Assembly (NCBI RefSeq): GCF_019925205.1
Contig: NC_083560.1
Span: forward strand, 37,742,270-37,806,269
DNA from: Metopolophium dirhodum
Lineage: Eukaryota > Arthropoda > Insecta > Hemiptera > Aphididae
Direction of reading: 5' to 3'
Length of the DNA stretch: 64,000 bases
Within the stretch, counting starts at the first letter, position 1. Each line of letters starts with the position of its first letter. Below, in pieces: positions 1 to 13,510 of this stretch. The notes beneath the pieces were generated by a model. The model was given only the letters and a program-made list of their open reading frames with translations. It did not search any database and was not told where the DNA came from. A program made the translations under genes and the position numbers.

Positions 1-854
1 CCGTTGTTTATTATTCCGTAAAATTTTAGTTTATTATAATGGTGTGTGAGCATATCATTACATCCACCCTGCACTTTTTTGTGTTGTGCCCTCACAACAC
101 CACTCGTGGGCGAGAGTGAAAGCAATACAAATATTTAAGTAGAGGAGAGATAAAGTGAGAAAAAGTTGAAAGTTGAAAGTTAAAAGTTGAAGTTGAAAGT
201 TGAAAAAGTTATACAATTTAAACAGGACATTTATATATGTATATATATATAAAGAAAACAAATTTTACTATACATTCTAAAAGGTGCAATGTAAATAATA
301 TTAAAGTTTACATATTACATTGGAAAAAAAAAATTAGGAAGATAGAACTGAAGCTGAAAGTTTGTACTCCCCGCATTCCATTGATGTGTTTCTATTCTTA
401 TATATTTTATATTTTAAGTTCCCTATCTGGTGTTGTAATGATAGCTATACAATTTTTTTTTTTTTTAAATTTAATATTTGTGTACAATATATTGTCATGT
501 TGACATGTTATGAATTTTTACATATTTTGGTTTTTATCCTATATACTCTACATAGTTTTGACTTTTAACTAATCTAATTATACATTTTTCATATAAACTT
601 TGCTTACAATGTATTTAGTTCATGGACACATTTTTTTTTTGTTTTTATGATAACTTAAAAGTTAAACAAAGTTAATAAAATAAGGTCACACACATCCTAC
701 GTAATTGTGTTATGAGTGCGTGTCGATATCTTAGTTGTCGTTGTTAATGGTTTTGTTTGATGCGACCAATTTCTACAAGCGACAGTCTGGCCGTTGTTTA
801 TTATTCTGTAAAATTTTAGTTTATTATAATGGTGTGTGAGCATATCATTACATG
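1..854. repeat. 62-bp direct repeat pair (1-62 and 793-854)
   Basis: Positions 1-62 and 793-854 match at all but about one base (starting CCGTTGTTTATTATT and ending GAGCATATCATTACAT). They lie in the same orientation about 730 bp apart. The first copy touches the window edge, so it cannot be told whether these are terminal direct repeats of an element or a tandem duplication. Between them there is AT-rich sequence without a recognisable gene. Confidence 0.75.
161..210. repeat. short tandem repeat of AAAGTTG-type heptamers
   Basis: About six imperfect units of AAAGTTG (some AAAAGTTG or AAGTTG) run from 161 to 210. It is an ordinary minisatellite-like tract. Confidence 0.8.
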
Positions 855-2660
855 TTAAACTGTATACGTATACGTACGTAGTTTAAACTAATAAGAAGAT
901 ACGTCTTGTTAACCGCTAAGCCATAATATCCGGAATGTACTTATTTTGCCTATACAAAACGCCCGGTAAACTAGATAAAGGTCTGTTTTTTGTTTATTAT
1001 TTTACTTTGCTGGAGTTTTTGCCTGTTACAGAATGCAATACATTTTTTTTATTCATCTCTTATTTACATCATCACGTATTTTGTACAAAACCGATTGAAA
1101 CAATTATATACCTACATCATTACAGTATGAACTACTTATGAGAAATCTTATTTTAAATTTTAAATCCTTCGCTATAAAAGTTGAACATTTTATACATTTT
1201 TAACTACCAAAATACTATAATGTTTACATTTTTCAAGATTTTGATGAATTTTGTCAAATTTTAACTTTAAATAATTATAAAAAGAATCATGCCAATTTAT
1301 CGTTAAAATTTTTTCACTACTATTATAACAATACTTATGAGTAGGGAACGGATTTGAATGCAAATTGCATTTTTTTCTGAATGTCCGAAAACATTGGTTT
1401 CCAAGCAAAAAGTTCATTTCATACGTCAAAGAATTAAAAAATGTATCTTTTATTTTGCATTAATTTGTATTATTTTGCATTTTTAAGACTTTAATGCATT
1501 TTTAGAGCATTTTTTGAAACTTTTAGTGCATTTTGTGGTTTTTAAGTCATTTTTTCAACATTTTTTCCACATTCATTCTAAAAAAAACTAAAATACCTAA
1601 ATATGTATTATGTTACGAAATTACGAAATTATTGTTGACACGTGTATAATACAATGCTATGAAACAAAAGGTAAAAGTAAAACGAATATACCTATCTAAA
1701 TGGTATACCTATTAAATTATTTATCTTTTAGGGTAAAAAGAAGATGGACAGAAGATAATTGAAAATTAATTAATTAAGGTTGTATTGTATTTAAATATTT
1801 TTTATTAGATTTTTCATAATAATGTGTTTTTTATAAGTTTTAAATTTAAAATTTTGTTTTTATTGAATATAAAACCCATTTTTAAAGTTTTTTAAGGCAT
1901 TTTTTTAGTGCATTTTTTGATGTTAAAGCATTTTTTTAAGGCATTAAATCGTATTTTTTTAAGGCATTTTTCTTGTTTTTTAGAGCATTTAAATCCGTTC
2001 CCTACTTATGAGGAACTTTTATTATATTTTCAAGCTTTTTTTAGTTAAAAATTACTTAGGTGATGATGAAAAAAATGTATTGACATTTATAGAACAAAAA
2101 AAAAATCTATGGTATATTGTTTTTAAATTACAACGAAATTTAGAAAAACGTTGGATGATAATTCATTAATTTACAGATTTTTATATTATTATGTTAGAAT
2201 GAAGGTTGAATAGATAGATCCAACGCTCATAAGCAATGTGTTTGACTTTCCGGTGAACTCTTTTTTTGTGTCAACTGTAGTCTGTGGAAAAACTTAAGAA
2301 TAATCCATTATTACATTTTAAAATCTTAGAAACAAACAGAACATTTTTTTGAAATTTTAATTCAAAATAATTTGCAATTTCTCGTGATTTTAACGCATTT
2401 TGTCAAAGTTCTGACTTCAGACGCTCATAAAAATTTTTTTTGGTTTTATGCTCGACTTTTTTTTAATTTTCAGTAACAACAACTTTTGAGGAATTTTAAA
2501 TAGTTGAATGTTTAATAAATTTCAAGTAATTATCTAGTTCAAAAAAAATTTTATCGACAACAATCTCTGCTCCTCGTGATTGATAAATGATAATTGCTTA
2601 TTATGCGATGTATATTTATTACGTCCACCTTCACGACTAAATACAATTATGTACCAATAC
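855..2660 (+). repeat. dispersed repeat, copy 1 (interrupted by a hAT MITE)
   Basis: This stretch matches 13511-14750 over more than 1 kb at roughly 95% or better by eye. Shared landmarks are the AAACTGTATACGTATA start, the short reading frame at 935-1141 (mirrored at 13593-13799) and the CACCTTCACGACTAAAT end. Copy 1 carries a 0.66-kb insertion at 1342-2004 and has about 140 bp near 2352-2495 that copy 2 lacks. The shared 68-residue frame ends at the same codon in both copies but has no recognisable domain, so I do not call it a gene. Confidence 0.8.
1342..2004. mobile_element. non-autonomous hAT-type element (MITE), 663 bp
   Basis: Inverted termini TAGGGAACGGATTT (1342-) and its reverse complement (ending 2004) agree at about 19 of 20 positions. 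They are flanked by perfect 8-bp duplications CTTATGAG at 1334-1341 and 2005-2012. The related repeat at 13511-14750 lacks the insertion, giving an approximate empty site. The target fits the nTnnnnAn preference known for hAT transposases. The interior is rich in GCATTTTT-like words and has no reading frame. Confidence 0.88.
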
Positions 2661-2777
2661 CTAGGTAATTACATTTTTATTTTCAGTTGCAATAGTTTTT
2701 TTAAACTGAAAATAATGTCTATGAAAAGAGTCATATCGTTTGTCATATACTTATATATTATAATAATACGTCATACA

Positions 2778-3954
2778 CAGTGGCGGTTTTGGGGGTGAGG
2801 CAAGTGAGGCGCCGCCTAACCTAAAATTTTAAGTAAAAAATACTATTAAAGTATTTTTTGGCCCACCGATAGCATATACATATTTTGATATTAATTTTTA
2901 ACGTTTTTATGATTTTATTTGAGAAAAAAATCTTCTTTGCCAAGCTTAACAATATAAATTATTATTTATTATATTGTAAATGGTAAATCATTATATTATT
3001 TAGTGTTTATTACCAAAAATAGTGATAAACCGATAAGAAATGTATGAAATAATTATTACGTAAACAAACGCTAGTGTTTCAACCGGCGGCAATGTTCCGA
3101 TGACGTCAGTAAGCACCGTTTAACTCCGCCTCAGAGTATGTACTATTGTGTACATGAATTACACACACAAGCGTATGTACGCGAATGCACGCGACTATTA
3201 AATAACTAGAGTTGCGCATGCGCAATGATCATTGTGAGGCTCGACTAATATCGCCTTATGTACTAAAAATAGACTCGGTATACAGGAATATATAGTCAGC
3301 CGGCATTTCAACGTAAAAACACATTATCAGTAATGATGTTATTGTTACAATCGAGACTCGGGACAGTTTTCCGTTGTAATATCTATTGATAATAATTTTA
3401 TATTTATCATTAGTGATTTCTGTCTTGACGTCTTGTACGAATGGTCGCTTGTGTAGTTGTGTCTTACACTTTTTCGGTGATTCCGGTTCGTCTTAACGTC
3501 TACGTTAAAATATATGTGCGAGTGCTGCAGTTTTTTGTAATAAACATTATTAAATTAATTACTGTTGGAGTTATGACGTATTCAGTGACAGACGTGGTAG
3601 TTATGTTGTTGGAGACGCCGTTTCGACGATGGAATTCTGATAGTAAAAATGATTTACTAAAAGTGGGTAAGCCTATTCCGGTTTTGTCAGCTTTGGCTCC
3701 TGACAAGAAACTAAGTAAGGTATTCTGTAGGTCATTTAATCCAAATTTTTATCAACAACACTTGGTTATGCGGGAGTCATTATATACAAAAATTGTTTTG
3801 TTGGGCATGTTTGTTGTTGGGTAAAATGAAGTCTGTGTGGATTTTTTTATGTTTTTAAATTAGATTTATTATGAATTCTAATTTTGTATGGGTGGGGGGG
3901 GGGGGGTGATACATAGGTTGCCTCACCAAAAAAATACTACCAGAACCGCCACTG
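2778..3954. mobile_element. hAT-type DNA transposon, 1177 bp, internally deleted
   Basis: Termini CAGTGGCGGTTTTGG (2778-) and the reverse complement of CAGTGGCGGTTCTGG (ending 3954) are inverted repeats. They are bounded by a perfect 8-bp duplication GTCATACA (2770-2777 and 3955-3962). Eight-bp duplications and a CAGTGGCG terminus are typical of hAT elements. The interior holds a short plus-strand frame (3441-3824) and a G-run at about 3893-3906. It is too short for a full hAT transposase, so it is probably a deletion derivative. Confidence 0.88.
3441..3824 (+). pseudogene. possible N-terminal fragment of a hAT (ZMYM/DUF4371-type) transposase
   Basis: A 127-codon open frame lies inside the hAT element. 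From about residue 58 it has charged sequence (RRWNSDSKNDLLKVGKPIPV) reminiscent of the KxGRPxP segment found before the zinc-finger region of many hAT proteins of the ZMYM1/DUF4371 kind. The first 50 residues are hydrophobic and unlike coding sequence; an internal Met at 3573 may be the better start. No catalytic DDE residues are present. The assignment rests on a weak motif plus its position between hAT termini. It could equally be a chance frame. Confidence 0.3.
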
Positions 3955-4439
3955 GTCATACATAAATTCGAATAGTTTAATAAATAAAATGTTTAATAAA
4001 CAAATCGCGCAATTAATGTGTGAAATGCCAACCAGAAGACAATATTTTTTTATGGCATGGAATTCATGGTTATAATGGGGCATTATATTATTAATTACAT
4101 TGGAAAAAGTTGAATTTAAATTAAATTACTTAAATTACTATTATGTATAAATAATTATATAAATATATTTGTAGATTGTTTTCATAGGTATAGTGTAATT
4201 AGGTGACCGAGTTCAGTTTCGTTGAAAAAAATTCTATATTTTGTACTAGATATTAGTTTTAATTTTCTAATTAAAAATTTAGCTCAATAACCCATCCCAG
4301 CGGGCATCCTATATAGGACTCGTACTTACTACTTTCCTATATCATGAAATTATAAATTAAATACCAGATGTCATATAAAATTTAATTCAAAGCAATAAAC
4401 TGTACGTATAACATTATAACATTATCAATTTAATTGATT

Positions 4440-7400
4440 TTTTAGATTGTGAGCGGAGCGATGAATGTATTGATTTTACAATGATGTGTGTTTTTTTTTA
4501 AATTTATTTTTGTGTCTGTCATCACATTTTAGGTTAGTAAATGTGCTTAGATTTTCTTCAACAGTATCTTTTCTGATAGGAAAGTGAATCTAGTTGGTAC
4601 TTTAAGGAATCAAAAGTAAAAATTGGAATTTTTAAGCAATATCGATTTTTAACAAAAGATTTTGGTTTTTGATGTAACTCTAAAAAAATTACTGTAGATT
4701 TATGATAATTTGACTGAATGTTTACATTAGCATTTTCTATACACCATAACATTTTCAAAATATTTTGAGCTGGTTACGGACATTTCCCGTTTCCAATTTT
4801 TTAGTTTTTTATTCTATAAATAACCATACAATTATTATTTGTTGGGTAAAAACGCTTGAAAATTTAATAGAAGGCTCCTTATATATTGTATCAAAGAGAG
4901 ATGAAAAATATTAAAAATCTATAGTCACAATTTTTTTTATAACCATTTAATGTTTGAATTTTGACGGAAGGCGTAAAAATCACGAAAACGTGCAAATTAT
5001 TTTGAGTTAGAAATTTATAAAAATGGTTCTATTTAAATATATGATTTGAAAATGTAATACAAGATTCCTCATAAATTTGTTAACCATTATCAAAAACAAA
5101 TGTCTACAAGCAAATCAAATTTAATTTTTATGTGCGTTTGAAGTTCATATATTTACAACATTGGATATCCACTTGATTTCATATGTAGCAATTTTGTTAT
5201 TTTGTTGTAATTCATAAACGAATATTTATATTTTAATTTTATATACAGCATAAAAATTTTCTGTACACCATATTAAATGTATGTTTTTACACAAAATCAG
5301 ATATAGGTATCTGTAATATTAGTGTTATGTGTTAAAAATGTCATTGTATGAATAACATATAATAATATACAAAAAAATATTCAAGTTGCCAGGAATAATA
5401 GGTACTTATGAATTAGGTACCAACAAAAAAATAACTATAAAATAACTATAAAATCATTATTCTTGAATAAATATTCCGTGTCGTCAAAATTTACAATAGC
5501 AGCTCTAATATTTTTTTTAAATAGTACCTACACGTATATTTTAAATATTTTTAAATTGTTAAAATAAATTTTCTGGGATCTATGGTGTTAAATTTTCAAT
5601 ATATTTAACCGGCCAGTAACATTTTTACAACACTTAAAAACAAACTAAAAAAAAATCAAAAATGGCCTATAAATATCTTGAATTTAATCTAGATACTCAC
5701 AAAAAAAATGTTCATAAACTATAGTAAAAGATAATTTAAGTTACATGGAGTGTTTAATTTTCCATGATGATTATTTTTTTAATTTAATATACAAGTATTG
5801 TTATTTATAATGAAATATAAAGGAAAAATTTGAGCGTAAATTTAAAAAAAAATATAGTTCCGTATATTATCTTTTGTGGTAGAAAAGTGAATCTAGTTGG
5901 TAATTTGTGTGGTCAAAAGTAAAACTTCCCATTTTTCAAAAGCGTCTTCAGTTCACAAAGTTCGGGGACCTATATCATATTCTCCAGTAATTGCTGTTAC
6001 TATGAACATTTTTAAATATGACGTCCTGGAAGTAGTATCATCTATGATATAAATAATTAAAAAAGTAGTAGATTTTTTTAAATTAATTCTAGATAAAAAC
6101 TTTTACGCATTGTAGTTATATTTAGGTACTAGTTTTTCGGAAATCACAAAATCATAAATTATATTTTATTTATTTTTCTACGGCTTTCTGCATCTTGGCC
6201 TATATATTTTAAAAACTGTATTATATAATTTTTTTTTTATAAGTAATAAGTATGATGTATTCTAACGAAGCATTACATAATTTGCCGCTGAAACACGATT
6301 GCGCACTTTTAGATTCTAAGTTTAACGATAAATGTATTGATTTTACAATGATGTGTGTTTTTTTTTTATTTTTATTTTTTTTTTTGTGTCTGTCATCATC
6401 TTTTAGGACAGTAAAAGTGCTTGGATTTTCTTCAACAGTATCTTTTCTGATAGGAAAGTGAATCAAGTTGGTACTCTGGGAGGTGTAAAGTAAAATTTTT
6501 CCAGTAGTTTTCAAAAGCGCTGTGAAAAACAAAAGAAAAATTAAGGAAAAACAGGAATTTTTTCGCAAAATTGATTTTTTACTAAATCAATTTTGGTTTT
6601 TGATTTAACTCTAAAAAAAATGACCGTAGGAACGGGAAATTTTGACTGAATGTTTATATTACCATTTTCTGTACACCATAACATTTTCCAATTATTTTGA
6701 GCTATTTATGGACATTTTCAGTTTCCAATTTTATTAGTATTGTTTTGTATGGATGTCAATAAAACTTTATTTGTTGGGTAAAAAAGCTTTAAACTTTAAT
6801 ATAAGGCTCCTACTATATTGTTACTATGATATTTGAAAAACATTAAAAATCCTTAGTCACAGTTTTTATTTATAAGCATTTAAAGTTCAAATTTTGACAA
6901 AATACGGAAAAATCACGAAAATTAGCAAATTATTTTGAGTTGAGAATTCATTAAAATTTTTCTTCATAAATCTAAGATTTGAAATATAATACAAGATTAT
7001 CCATAAGTTAGTCTACCTTTATCAAAAAAAAAAATATCTACAAGAGAGTCAAATTAAATTTTTACGAGCGTTTGAAATTCAAATTTTTACAACATTTGAT
7101 GTTCACTCGAAATCTCATGTAACGATTTTCTTATTTTGTTGTAATTAAAAAACGTATGACTGTAGAATGTAGATACTTGAAAATTTCACTAAATGTTTAT
7201 ATTAGCATTTTCTATACACGATAAAATTTTGAAAATAATTCGACTCTTTTTGAGCTGTTTACGGACATTGTCAATTTTCAATTTTTTTAGTTTTTTTTCT
7301 TACAATTGTCTATGGAATTTTATTTGTCGGGTAATAATGCGTGAAAATTTAATACAAGGCTCCTAATATATTGTTACTGCAAGTAATATTATTATTTTTG
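4440..7400 (+). repeat. fragments of an abundant TIR repeat family (GATTCTGAGCGAA termini)
   Basis: Two degraded partial copies start near 4443 (GATTGTGAGCGGAGCG) and 6312 (GATTCTAAGTTTAACG). Each is followed by the family hallmark ATGTATTGATTTTACAATG, a T-rich tract, and the phrase TTTTCTGATAGGAAAGTGAA. The same family recurs at 12703, 14765, 19359, 31410, 32060 (reverse), 41250 and 63870. Its far end, CGCTCAGAATCG, is the inverted form of the start, so it is a TIR DNA element, probably non-autonomous. No coding sequence was recognised in this block. Confidence 0.7.
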
Positions 7401-8743
7401 CCTGTAAATTCTTATATACCCAATATTTTAGTTGTTGTGCTAACGTGTACAGATTGTACATCAACTTATAATAATAATAATGATAATAATAATTTTAAAA
7501 AAATATAACAAATCGTAGCCACACATTTTTGTTGGCCGAAGTAACCTAGGCACAGTTCTTCTAGTGCCTATTATGCGCTAATACGGTCCTACATATAAGA
7601 CGTGGCTGACGCAACGAAAATAATTTGTGTCTCAATAACGGTGAGAGTGCGTTATTATTAATTATTATATATCAAGACTTTGAGGGGAACACCTAAAAAT
7701 ATTCCAAAAAATGGGCCTGGGGCAATGTGTTCCCGTTTTTAGATTTCTAAAACCTCAATATTTACAATATTGATACAATCAATTGTATTGATAATAAATA
7801 CAATATTTTATACTTACAAACTGTTACTCTGTTTAAATTATTACTAATGTTATAGGAATAGGAATTACCCACCCCTTAAATTAAGTGTCGTGGCCGCCAC
7901 AACAAATAATATAATGGTTCGACGCCACTGAATATACAGGTGAAGTATAACATAGTAGGTTGTAGGTATATGTTATAATACATTATATTATAAGTATAAT
8001 ATTGTTATAAAATATCAATAAAAATATAATTAGCTCCGCATTTACACACAGAAACAAACAATTATGCTTAAATATATTTTAATAAAAACACAATATCTAA
8101 TACAATTTATGAAAATAAAATAAACAATGAACGAAGAACTTGTGATAAAAATTAAATAAAAATTGATATTTTAATTATTACCTAACCACAAAAATGCATT
8201 TCGAATATATTTAATAAAAAAAACGTAAGTAGGTTTGTGGGTATCATATAAAATAAGTACTTATATTAAATGATAAATAAATTGAACGTCTTAAAAATCG
8301 ATCAAATTCATTAAAAATATAAACGTCATTCACGTTCACGTTCTATTTGTAAAAAACGAGTGACGTTCACTATAATATATATTATATGAACATGAACGCG
8401 TGAACATGCGTTCATGAACGACGTTCTTTCCAAACACTGCTACTAAGTACCAACTAGAAACATTTTCCTACCAGAAAAAAATGCTAAGGAGGCAAATTGT
8501 ACCATTTCTACTGCTCCAAAAGGTGACGACAGACTCGAATAATAAAAAAATCCACAACATTTTTAAAAGTCATAGACCATAGTGTGTATATATATATATT
8601 TATATACTTTAAATGTTCGAATCGAAAACGAATAATATTTTTAAATAACATAAATATAATTAAAATGGTTATCCTTCATTAATTTATTAAATCGAAATTC
8701 ATTTTCGTCCAAATTTGAACTTAAAATGTAAATATTAAAAAGA

Positions 8744-8905
8744 GGGTAAGTGCATATTGCTCTGCTGTACAGTAGGTTACAAGTTGGTCAATGTATAATG
8801 GATCGTATTAAACTTGAATTCAATGATAGAATATCGTTGTATAAAAAAAAAAACGATTTTTAGAGACGGTTTGTCATTCTGGATATTTTATATTGTTATT
8901 ATTTA
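8744..8905 (-). repeat. 3' part of the GATTCTGAG repeat family, reverse orientation
   Basis: GGGTAAGTGCATATTGCTCT at 8744 onward is the reverse complement of the sequence that follows the family's right end at 15455-15540, 31975-32065 and 41735-41825 (ending in CACTTACCC). It is cut short by the Helitron that starts at 8906. Confidence 0.65.
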
Positions 8906-9797
8906 TCTATATATATAAAAATAAGTGTACATTTTGAATAAATTTTATAACTCAAGATCCACCAAACCGATTTCGATAAAAATTTCAGAACATATTAAGA
9001 TTGATATGTATATGGTTTCTGTGAAGTTTGTACACGGTGGGATAAGTGGTTCCGGAGTTATGGCCTCATAAGTGCACACCTGGTGACATGGCCAAAAACA
9101 ACAACAACGTCTATACAATTATTTTTATCTATATATTATATAACCCATAGCAACCATTAAAAAACAAAAATTTCTATCGTAAATCTCAAAATTCCTGTTT
9201 GAGCACCAATCGGGGGTGATCACTTTCCTTTTTAAATTAGCCTACGACACTCACAAAGAATGTGGCTTTGTATTGGTGAAAGAATTTTCGAAATCGGTTC
9301 AGTAGTTTCGGAGTTTATCCAGAACATACAAACAAACTCTATCATTTTATATATTAGTATAGATCAAAATGAATGTTTGTGTGTAGATTAGACCTCTGGG
9401 AAGAAGATAGACTAATTTAAAACGTGTTAAATTTGTTTTTTTTTTATTCATCGGATTTTAGTACGGTTGCGTTAGGCTTTTGTATTAATTGATTATATTA
9501 ATCATCCGCAGGTGGAATTAAGTAAAAATGACAAACTTGGTACAATTTTGATACTTTAGAGTTAAATCATACACTTATGTACAAACAGCACGGGGTCCGC
9601 AATCTACTGCAGGTAGATTGCCTACCTGATAATATACTGTTGCGAATCAGAATTTTTATTCCGGGCAACAGAAAAGTTAAGATAAATTTTGAACACCATA
9701 CACCGTACACCGAATATTAAATAACGAATTGAACCAAGTTTGAGTTATATAGAATTGGTACATTTAACGGGCAACGAATTGCCAGCGGGATCAGCTA
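8906..9797 (+). mobile_element. non-autonomous Helitron
   Basis: The 5' end TCTATATATATAAAA follows an A at 8905. The 3' end has a GGGCAAC...GCCAGCGGG stem region and finishes CTAG at 9797, followed by T. These are hallmarks of Helitrons: 5' TC, 3' CTRR preceded by a hairpin, and insertion between A and T with no target duplication. The 5' third includes the phrase ACCGATTTCGATAAAAAT common to arthropod Helitron ends. No Rep or helicase frame is present. A second, inverted 5' terminus lies inside at about 9240-9361. Confidence 0.7.
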
Positions 9798-9799
9798 GT

Positions 9800-12409
9800 T
9801 ATATCATAAAAGTTGAATTTATATTATAATATTATTATTTTTTATTCGTTTCTATGGTGATAAACAAAACGTTAGAAATTAAAATCCCATTTTTAGCGGT
9901 TTTTCGTAACTTGTATGTGGTTTTTCCCTTGGCATTAAATAACTATTGAGAAAATCGAAAAATGACCTTTCTAAAGTACCATCTTGATCCAATTTGCTAA
10001 AAGATAAGATACTATATGTTGCAATCAGAGCACTTCTTCTGGTAGAAATTGTATATACAAGATATATAAAAAAAAATAAAAATAATAAACACCATTGTAA
10101 AACCATTAGATCAGTGAATGAATCTTAAATGATTATAATATTATATATTATTTATTATTATTACTTATCTACTAACTTTGTCGTATCTGGACCAAAGTCA
10201 GTATGCTACGGTTTTTCCCCGTCTACACGAACCTGTCGAGGGATCTGTAGTACAAGTATTGGCCGTTCCTTTGACTTGTGTCACACTTTACCGACAACCT
10301 CGGGAACGGCACCAGTGACAATTAATAATAATAAAATTGTACAAGTATATTATGCCGATCCGACGGCATGTGTAATGATTAGAAAATAACTAGAAATAAC
10401 CGTAAACGGTTACCGTCACTAATACAATCATTATCTACTGAATTATGTTATATATTGATATATTACCTTTTTGATCCTTGTGACGACTTCTTTGTCGAGA
10501 TTATAGTTAGCTCATTAATTATAAAACAAATATTTTCAAATAATAAAAAACCACCTTTTATTGGTTTATAACTATTGATTTTATTTATTTAACATACGAC
10601 ATTCACACTTAATATAATTGTTAATTTATTTTATAGTAATACCCTTTTGCACAGAATGTCTGCGTAGTCTTCAAACTCGCTTTTTTACATCTATACAAAA
10701 GGTATGATAATGACACGCACACTTTCGTGGCTGGACAAACACTGCCTCTGGGACAGGTAATGACCAGCCTCCTTATATTTGATATTTTGTGTGTTTGTGC
10801 GTGTGTGCGTGTGTAATTATAATTGTATCTGATATAGCATTTCATTTATTATCTTAATATTCTAAATGTTATTAATTAAAGTTACTATATAAATTGATGT
10901 GAACTATAGTAATTTACTGTAATGAATATAATTTGATATCTTAATTTAATTGTATGTATAATATTATAATGTATAATATGATCTTTACATTTAAATGTCG
11001 TTCGATAAGAAAGTATAATTAAATATGATATATTATATATATATTATATGTATATCATTACACATGGCAAGTGACCACCATGTACCGAATATTGACCAAG
11101 TACACCAGTCGTGGGAATTATGTTCTTGCACGTGTTTTCGTGTCGGCAGAAAATATTATCGACGACGAAGAATAATAAAAGTCTATTGTGTCGTTTGTGT
11201 GTATGGTAATGCAGGCCACATAAATTAATGACGTCTCGTACGCACCTTCCTACCCTCCGCCACACTTGACATTCATATAAAGATCGGTATAAAGATAATA
11301 AATGTCACGTCGCCAGTTTTTCCTTTTTTTTCTTACCCTTAACTTCTCGCCCTCTGTTAGGGGTCGTGAGACATTTTTCGGTGTGGACCGGCCAATGCCA
11401 CAAAGTTGCACACTTGCAGCGAGGACAATCGTCACGCATCGTTTCAATAATTCATGGACGTCTTGGGGATCTACTGCGACTATATTATGTACTATGGTGT
11501 ATTACAATAGTATAATATCATAAATTTATCTATTGATAAAGCGCACTGTGTTGAATTAATATGTTGTGTTACGCCGCTTTTGTAGTGTTCTGGTGGGCAC
11601 CGAGTACTGCAGAATGCATGATAATAATATTTTACGAACATTTCGATTTAAAAATTTACGGTTTGTACCTTATAACGCTGGCGTCATTTAGTATGAGCGT
11701 GCGCTGTTGCCGATTTGAGCCCGTCTGATTTTAAATTCACCTCGACGTTATTGACCATTTTTTTCGTTTTGAGAAAATATAATATTGTGTGGACAGGAAC
11801 TGGGAGAATAATTGTTATAGTTATAACTTAAGTTAATTAGTTTTTTTAGTTGGAATATAATATGTAAGTGCTGTGGGTGAATGTGTATTGTGAACGGTCA
11901 GAATGTTTGCCCTTTCTCATTAAAAACTGAAATACTATGATACTGTTATACCTATTTCATTAAATGAATTACAATAACTATTATTAGCTAAATGTTGACA
12001 TTAATTTATATTCAGACGATGGGTATATTATATAATATGTATAGGTAATATTTATAAGTAATTCAACCACTTATGAGTGGATAATAATCTAACCAAAAAA
12101 CCTAAAAAAATATATAAGCCCAAAGCATAGTTTTTTTTATAGTAGTTTTAAGTTAAAACTTGGACGAAATTAGATGTTTAAACGAAGATTAATGATATTT
12201 ATTATTTCGTTATAATTCAAAAACATTATTCGTGGTGACTTATAACTTTAACTTATATTATTATATTTTATGCATACAATGAAATTGTATAATGCAATGT
12301 TTTAAGCAAAATTTAATTCAACTGTACATTATTTTACAGTTAGTAAAATAAATTACTTAAATAGTTGAAATATAAATATATAATATCATCTATTTACCAA
12401 TATTATACT
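9800..12409. other. intergenic stretch, nothing recognised
   Basis: AT-rich sequence with a few modestly GC-richer islands (10183-10330 and 11220-11480). Short frames at 10129-10389 and 11302-11523 have no domain, no plausible splice context and no repeat boundaries that I could find. I see no RNA gene. Confidence 0.5.
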
Positions 12410-13510
12410 ATTATATGTATAGGCGTGCGCAGGGTTTTGTGTCGGGTGCAGCATACATTTTTAACCGGCCCTAAAGAACTATAATCAGCCTATTTATTTC
12501 CTTCATATAGCCTCCCCCCCACCACCAAATATTGTTTAGCCTCACTGTGTAAACAATTAATATTTTATAAGTTCAAACAATCTATATAAACTATGTATAA
12601 ACACAAATGGTTAATGTGCTATTGTCATTGTGGTTGTGTCTGTATCTGTAGACTGTAATCTAGTGTGTACGTCGAATTTCTCCAATAATACCCATCTATT
12701 TTAGATTCTGAGTTGAATGATGAATGTATTGATCTTACAATGATGTGTGTTTTTTTTATTTTTTTTTTTTATTTTTGTGTCTGTCATCAGGTTGTGATTT
12801 AAATTTGTAGCTCATCCAGCAACTTTTTGATGCACTCATTAAAAACATGCAAATGCATGAACTTTTGGGCCCTAATCATCACCTTTTAGGACAGTAAAAG
12901 TGCTTCGATTTTCTTCAACAGTAACTTTTCTGATAGGAAAGTGAATCTAGTTGGTACTTTGGGGGGTCAAAAGGAAAAATCAAGTTGATACTCTGGGAGG
13001 TGTAAAGTAAAATTTTCCAGTAGTTTTCAAAAGCGACGTGAAAAACAAAAGAAAAATTAAGGAAAAACGGGAATTTTTACGCGAAATCTGTTTTCGAGAA
13101 AATCGATTTTGGTTTTTGTGTAACTCTAAAACAAATCACTTTGGGGACATGACATTTTGACTGAATGTTTATAATTTCATTTCCTATACACCATAACATT
13201 TCGCAAATATTTTGACTTATTTTGAGCTGTTTACGGACATTGTCAATTTTCATTTTTTTAGTTTTTTTTTCTATAAATATCAATAAAATGTTATGAGCGT
13301 GACAGTTGTCCTAACCTGTAGTAATATTAACAAATTTACATTCTATATTACATGTCACACTGTTTAAACCACGGACGTACACGTATAGACTACGTATAGT
13401 AAGACTTTAACAATCGGTTTTGTATTGAGAAACTACCTGTTATAAACATAAATATTTAAATCACATAAAATTCGACATGGTATTTTAACGAATTTATATT
13501 CTATATTACA

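Noticed and set aside
935..1141. 68-codon frame present in both copies of the dispersed repeat (also 13593-13799)
   Set aside because: Conservation reflects the recent repeat duplication; there is no domain and no splice or start context beyond chance.
7900..7931. GACGCCACTG as the right end of a hAT element
   Set aside because: No inverted partner with an 8-bp duplication was found.
10129..10389. Moderately GC-rich frame with several Cys and Ser
   Set aside because: No signal peptide, no domain and no conserved exon signals; composition alone could give it.
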